Shown in pieces: positions 35,121-38,458 of a stretch of 38,458 bases of DNA. The notes below the pieces were generated by a model. That model saw nothing but the letters and a program-made list of their open reading frames with translations. It was not told where the DNA came from and made no database searches. Numbering within the stretch: position 1 is the first letter of the stretch; each line of letters opens with the position of its first letter. Position numbers and translations under genes: made by a program. This DNA is from Fusobacterium sp. DD2 (GTDB taxonomy: Bacteria; Fusobacteriota; Fusobacteriia; Fusobacteriales; Fusobacteriaceae), in contig NZ_JADRHM010000017.1 in assembly GCF_018205345.1 (NCBI RefSeq), positions 1 to 38,458 of the forward strand. Direction: 5' to 3'.

Positions 35121-35929
35121 ATTTTTCCCCCTAAGTATTTCAATAAATCTCTATATAATAAAGAATCAAATTTTCTATTCTGCCATATCTCTTCAGCTTT
35201 TATTCCCTGCTCTACCAGCATCGAAAGACCATTTACAGTTACTAATCCACATTCCCTTGCATTTTTTAAAAAAAGAGTTTCTTCAGGATTATATATTATA
35301 TCTGCAGCATATTTAAACTTTTTTAAAATTTCTTTACCAACTGGTGTTTTCTCTATATTTGGATACATTCCTAATGGAGTAGCATTTATTATAAGATCTC
35401 CTCTATCTATTTCATTATAATCTATCACCCTGATATATGGAAATCTTTCTAAAAGTTTTGGCTTTTTCTCTTCTGAATTACGGCTTACCAGATTTATCTC
35501 ATCTGCACCTAGTTTTTTTAAAGCTACAATTATAGATTTTGCTCCTCCACCAGTACCAAGTATATAACACTTTTTCCCTGTAACATCTATATTTTTTTCA
35601 TTTAGCATCTTAATAACACCATAATAATCAGTGTTATAACCATAGCTTTTATCCTCTTTAAGAAGTACAGTGTTTATTGCTCCTATCTCCTTTGCTTCAT
35701 CAGATATCCAATCTAACTTGTCAAATAGAACCTCTTTATATGGCACAGTTATATTAAAACCTGTTACTCCTTTTTCTCTAACTATCTCAAGGATATCTTT
35801 AGATTTATCTTTAGGTATTTCAATTAGGCTGTATTCCCCTTTTACCCCAATCTTTTCCAATATAAATTTATGAATTTCAGGAGAGAATGAATGACCTAAT
35901 TTTTCTCCTACTAAACCCAGTTTAACCAT
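35117..35929 (-). CDS. aroE: Shikimate dehydrogenase
   Basis: Reduces 3-dehydroshikimate with NADPH. The 270 residues include SFSPEIH (14-20) for substrate binding, the catalytic Lys65 in NITVPYKE, the Asn99/Asp101 pair in GYNTDYYG, and the cofactor loop GTGGGAKS near 123. It ends with the usual NGLSMLVEQG block and a short helix. The ATG overlaps the end of aroC by 8 bases; AAAGGAG is inside aroC. The gene order aroC-aroE-aroQ is translationally coupled throughout. Confidence 0.96.
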   Translation of the reverse strand: MVKLGLVGEKLGHSFSPEIHKFILEKIGVKGEYSLIEIPKDKSKDILEIVREKGVTGFNITVPYKEVLFDKLDWISDEAKEIGAINTVLLKEDKSYGYNTDYYGVIKMLNEKNIDVTGKKCYILGTGGGAKSIIVALKKLGADEINLVSRNSEEKKPKLLERFPYIRVIDYNEIDRGDLIINATPLGMYPNIEKTPVGKEILKKFKYAADIIYNPEETLFLKNARECGLVTVNGLSMLVEQGIKAEEIWQNRKFDSLLYRDLLKYLGGKI

Positions 35930-37007
35930 TTAATCCAGCTCCTTTTAGTTGATCCAAAATAGCTAATGCCATAACAGATTCCACTACTACAACAGCTCTT
36001 GGTACAATACATGGATCATGCCTTCCCTCAATTTGTAATTCACAATTTTCTTTTTTGCTAACATTTATACTATGCTGTTTGATTCCGATAGAGGGAGTAG
36101 GTTTTATCCCAACAGTTATATTGAGTGGCATTCCATTTGATATTCCACCTAATATTCCACCATTGTTATTGCTCTTTGCTTCAACTTTATCATTGCAGTA
36201 AAAATACTCATCATTTGCTTCACTGCCGTACATTCTTGTTATATCAAAACCTTTTCCAAATTCTATCCCTTTTACAGCTGGAATAGAAAACATAAGATGT
36301 GAAATTGTACTTTCTAAAGAATCAAAAAAAGGATTCCCTATTCCTGCTGGTACCCCAGTAGCCATACATTCAATAGTTCCTCCTACTGAATTTCCCATTT
36401 TTTTTGCTTTTAATATCTCTTCACGCATATCTTTTTCAGCACTGTCGTCTAGTACCTGAAACTCTTTTTTCTGACTTTCCCTTATTAAATCTATATCAGC
36501 CTTTTCAAATCTTATATCTTCAATATTTTTTATACTTTTTATATGTGAGTATATATTGATACCCTTTTCTTTCAATATCTCTCTTGCAATACTTCCAGCA
36601 TAAACTAATGGTGCAGTTAGTCTTCCAGAAAAATGACCTCCACCACGCACATCATTATATCCATGATATTTTACATATGCAGGATAATCACTATGTCCAG
36701 GTCTCATTACCTCTTTTAAAATTGAATAGTCTTTTGATTTCTTATCCTCGTTGGGAATAAAAACACAGATTGGTGCTCCTGTGGTAATTCCTTCAAATAT
36801 TCCACTTAATATTTGTGCTTCATCTTTTTCTTTTCTGGCAGTAGTTATGTTACTTGTCCCTGGTCTTCTTTTATTCATATAATATTTTATCTCTTCAAAA
36901 TCTATTTTAAAACCAGGTTCTATCCCATCAATATTTATTCCAATCCCTTTTCCATGTGATTCTCCAAATATTGACAATTTTATGTTATTTCCCCATACAG
37001 CACCCAT
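35922..37007 (-). CDS. aroC: Chorismate synthase
   Basis: Makes chorismate from EPSP with reduced FMN, the final shikimate step. The preferred start is the ATG at 37007 (MGAVWGNNIKLSIFGESHG), seven bases after AGG of AATAGGTGAG; ATGs at 37010 and 37028 are in frame but less well placed. At 361 residues it has normal length. Signature blocks are GESHGKGIG, RRPGTSN, MRPGHSDYPAYVKY, DVRGGGHFSGR and GRHDPCIVPRAVVVVE. It lies directly behind the rodA/ftsW-like gene. Other aro genes (aroA, aroB, aroK) are not in the window. Confidence 0.95.
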   Translation of the reverse strand: MGAVWGNNIKLSIFGESHGKGIGINIDGIEPGFKIDFEEIKYYMNKRRPGTSNITTARKEKDEAQILSGIFEGITTGAPICVFIPNEDKKSKDYSILKEVMRPGHSDYPAYVKYHGYNDVRGGGHFSGRLTAPLVYAGSIAREILKEKGINIYSHIKSIKNIEDIRFEKADIDLIRESQKKEFQVLDDSAEKDMREEILKAKKMGNSVGGTIECMATGVPAGIGNPFFDSLESTISHLMFSIPAVKGIEFGKGFDITRMYGSEANDEYFYCNDKVEAKSNNNGGILGGISNGMPLNITVGIKPTPSIGIKQHSINVSKKENCELQIEGRHDPCIVPRAVVVVESVMALAILDQLKGAGLNG

Positions 37008-37011
37008 CATC

Positions 37012-38232
37012 TCACCTATTTCTTTCATTTATATTCAAAACTATTCCCAATGCAACCATTACTGTAACAAGTGATGAACCACCATAGCTAAATAATGGCA
37101 TTGGAATACCAAATACAGGAAGCATTCCTATTGCAACACATACATTTATTAATACTTGTATAATAAGATATCCTGCAATCCCTATAGCAAGGAATTTTCC
37201 AAAATAATCCTTTGCATTCATTGCAATATTCTTTATTATGCTAAATGCTAAGAAAACGAATATTAATAGAGATACCATTCCTAAAAATCCAAATTCCTCT
37301 CCAAAGCATGCCATTACAAAGTCAGTTCTTATCTCTGGAAGATAATTATATTTCTGCACTCCATTAGCATATCCTTTTCCTATTAATCCACCATTACCAA
37401 ATGCATTTAGTGATTGACCTACCTGATATCCAAAAGAATTGTCATATTCATTTTTTATCAATCCGTCAAGAAAACTTGCAATTCTCTTTATTTTATAATC
37501 TGTAGAGTTTATTTCATCTTTTGAAAAAATATAATAAAATATACCACTTACAAATATTAAACCTATAGATGCAATTCCAGTAATCCATTTCAAGCTAAAG
37601 TTACTCATAAATAACATAAATGCAAATATCGCCAAATAGTGCAAAGCTGTTCCAAGATCTTGCTGTGCATATAATCCAATTATATAAAGTATAACTATTG
37701 GAATAATGGTAAAAAAAGTCCCCATTCCTTTCATTTTTTTCTCTTCACACTTTTCAAAAAGATGTGCAAGTATCATAATGTAAGGAATTTTTAAAATTTC
37801 AGCTGGCTGTACTGTAAAATTCTTAACTTTAATCCAACCAATTGCACCATTTATTCTTGGAACATATGTTGGAAGAAATCTATGTCCAAAATAAAGAAAT
37901 GCAAAAGCACCTAAAGAAAAAAGTAACATTACAAAACACACTTTATTTTTATTAAAAAACTTATAATTAAATCTTGAATAAAAAACTAGTCCAGCTACTA
38001 TTGCAATCCCCATAAATTTCACATGTGATAAAAGAATTCCATATCCTTTTGTAGAGATAGAATCAAAACTGGCACTTGCCATATTTATAATACTTACTCC
38101 AACAAAAATTGCTGCTACTGCTATTAAAGCTATTCGTCTCCTTTTGTAGCTTATTGCTTCATTGATTTCCTTGGTCTCTCTATCTATTCTATTTCTTTGT
38201 GCATATAAGTTTTCAGCAATATTTTTTTTCAT
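37012..38232 (-). CDS. rodA: SEDS-family peptidoglycan polymerase (RodA/FtsW)
   Basis: An inner-membrane glycosyltransferase that polymerises lipid II into peptidoglycan for elongation or division. The 406 residues have a 30-residue charged cytoplasmic start and about ten membrane helices. SEDS marks are INGAIGWIKV, QPAEILKIPYI, QQDLGTAL, GYQVGQSLNAFGNGG, the putative catalytic Asp304 in LPEIRTDF, and the C-terminal GIPMPLFSYGGSS. The name RodA is chosen over FtsW with moderate confidence, as no mreBCD, pbp2 or ftsZ gene is adjacent. GGAGGAAAG precedes the ATG. It is the first gene of a unit with aroC-aroE-aroQ. Confidence 0.9.
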   Translation of the reverse strand: MKKNIAENLYAQRNRIDRETKEINEAISYKRRRIALIAVAAIFVGVSIINMASASFDSISTKGYGILLSHVKFMGIAIVAGLVFYSRFNYKFFNKNKVCFVMLLFSLGAFAFLYFGHRFLPTYVPRINGAIGWIKVKNFTVQPAEILKIPYIMILAHLFEKCEEKKMKGMGTFFTIIPIVILYIIGLYAQQDLGTALHYLAIFAFMLFMSNFSLKWITGIASIGLIFVSGIFYYIFSKDEINSTDYKIKRIASFLDGLIKNEYDNSFGYQVGQSLNAFGNGGLIGKGYANGVQKYNYLPEIRTDFVMACFGEEFGFLGMVSLLIFVFLAFSIIKNIAMNAKDYFGKFLAIGIAGYLIIQVLINVCVAIGMLPVFGIPMPLFSYGGSSLVTVMVALGIVLNINERNR

Positions 38233-38266
38233 CTTTCCTCCATAGACAGTTTATGTTTTCTACATT

Positions 38267-38295
38267 ATTATACAAAAAATAAAAAAGCTTGGCAA
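38267..38295 (-). promoter_or_regulatory. Promoter of rodA-aro, with its -35 inside the 5S rRNA gene
   Basis: On the minus strand TTGCCA (38295-38290), in the closing stem of the 5S rRNA, and a perfect TATAAT (38272-38267) are exactly 17 bases apart. The spacer contains the T-rich tract behind the 5S gene. The rodA start lies about 30 bases after the predicted start site. Confidence 0.65.
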
Positions 38296-38405
38296 GTTCC
38301 TATCCTCCCAGGTCGTCTCCAACCAAGTACTTTCAGCGTTTACAGGCTTAACTTCTAGGTTCGGAATGTGTCTAGGTGTACCCCTGTAGCTTTTCTCACC
38401 AAGCT
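38287..38405 (-). rRNA. rrf: 5S ribosomal RNA
   Basis: Read on the minus strand the stretch begins AGCTTGGTG and ends CTTGCCAAGC, so the two ends pair as the terminal helix. In between are the 5S landmarks CACCTAGACACATTCCGAAC and AGAAGTTAAGCC. About 119 bases long. A T-rich tract follows, acting with the terminal stem as terminator. The rest of the rRNA operon must lie upstream, beyond the right edge of the window; 38406-38458 is spacer. Confidence 0.95.
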
Positions 38406-38458
38406 ATATTAACTATTTTTCTACACAGATTTCTACGTCATCTGTAAATCTATCATGA

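Noticed and set aside
38406-38458. A tRNA gene next to the 5S gene
   Set aside because: No cloverleaf, T-loop (GGTTCRA) or acceptor stem is visible; it is rRNA operon spacer.

Overview
The window looks like a chromosomal segment of a Fusobacterium, closer in style to the varium/ulcerans/mortiferum group than to a Firmicute. The evidence is very low G+C, strong AGGAGG ribosome binding sites, and a FadA-type coiled-coil adhesin in one operon with an OmpA-like lipid/peptidoglycan-anchoring set and a giant type V autotransporter that has the fusobacterial N-terminal domain. Genus is an inference; species cannot be fixed from the sequence alone.

Layout. 1-2.5 kb: a Zn/Cd-type P1B ATPase (+), then a 206-bp near-palindromic repeat element. 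2.5-8.2 kb: hflX (-) with an N-terminal JAMM-motif domain; a small exported FMN-bind-like protein (+); a fluoride riboswitch driving a cation/proton antiporter (+); a small exported protein and a FabG-type reductase (-); an exported MORN-repeat protein (+). 8.2-17.2 kb: a minus-strand adhesin operon (FadA-like protein, lipoprotein, coiled-coil protein, lipoprotein, OmpA-domain protein, autotransporter). The autotransporter reading frame is broken by a frameshift at about 14504-14509, and the locus is bracketed by two very similar terminator hairpins. 17.5-21.7 kb: a minus-strand operon of PHP phosphoesterase, solute-binding protein, fused two-domain permease and ATPase, resembling ferric/organophosphate importers. 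21.8-34.6 kb: a full minus-strand purine biosynthesis operon, fhs-purL-purE-purC-purF-purM-purN-purH-purD, covering every step from PRPP to IMP except a purK gene. 34.7-38.2 kb: aroQ, aroE, aroC and a rodA/ftsW-family gene (-). 38.3-38.4 kb: a 5S rRNA gene (-), the tail of an rRNA operon lying outside the window.

The most interesting part is the leader of the purine operon (34338-34631, minus strand). A contracted guanine-riboswitch-like aptamer is followed by a hairpin that sequesters a perfect Shine-Dalgarno, a 30-codon leader ORF started by that Shine-Dalgarno, and a strong terminator whose 5' arm is the last codons and stop of the leader ORF. This suggests a cascade of aptamer, leader translation and transcription attenuation, which I do not recognise as a described arrangement. 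Other points worth attention are the textbook fluoride ON-switch, the autotransporter frameshift, the JAMM motif in HflX, and a rodA promoter whose -35 box lies inside the 5S rRNA gene.
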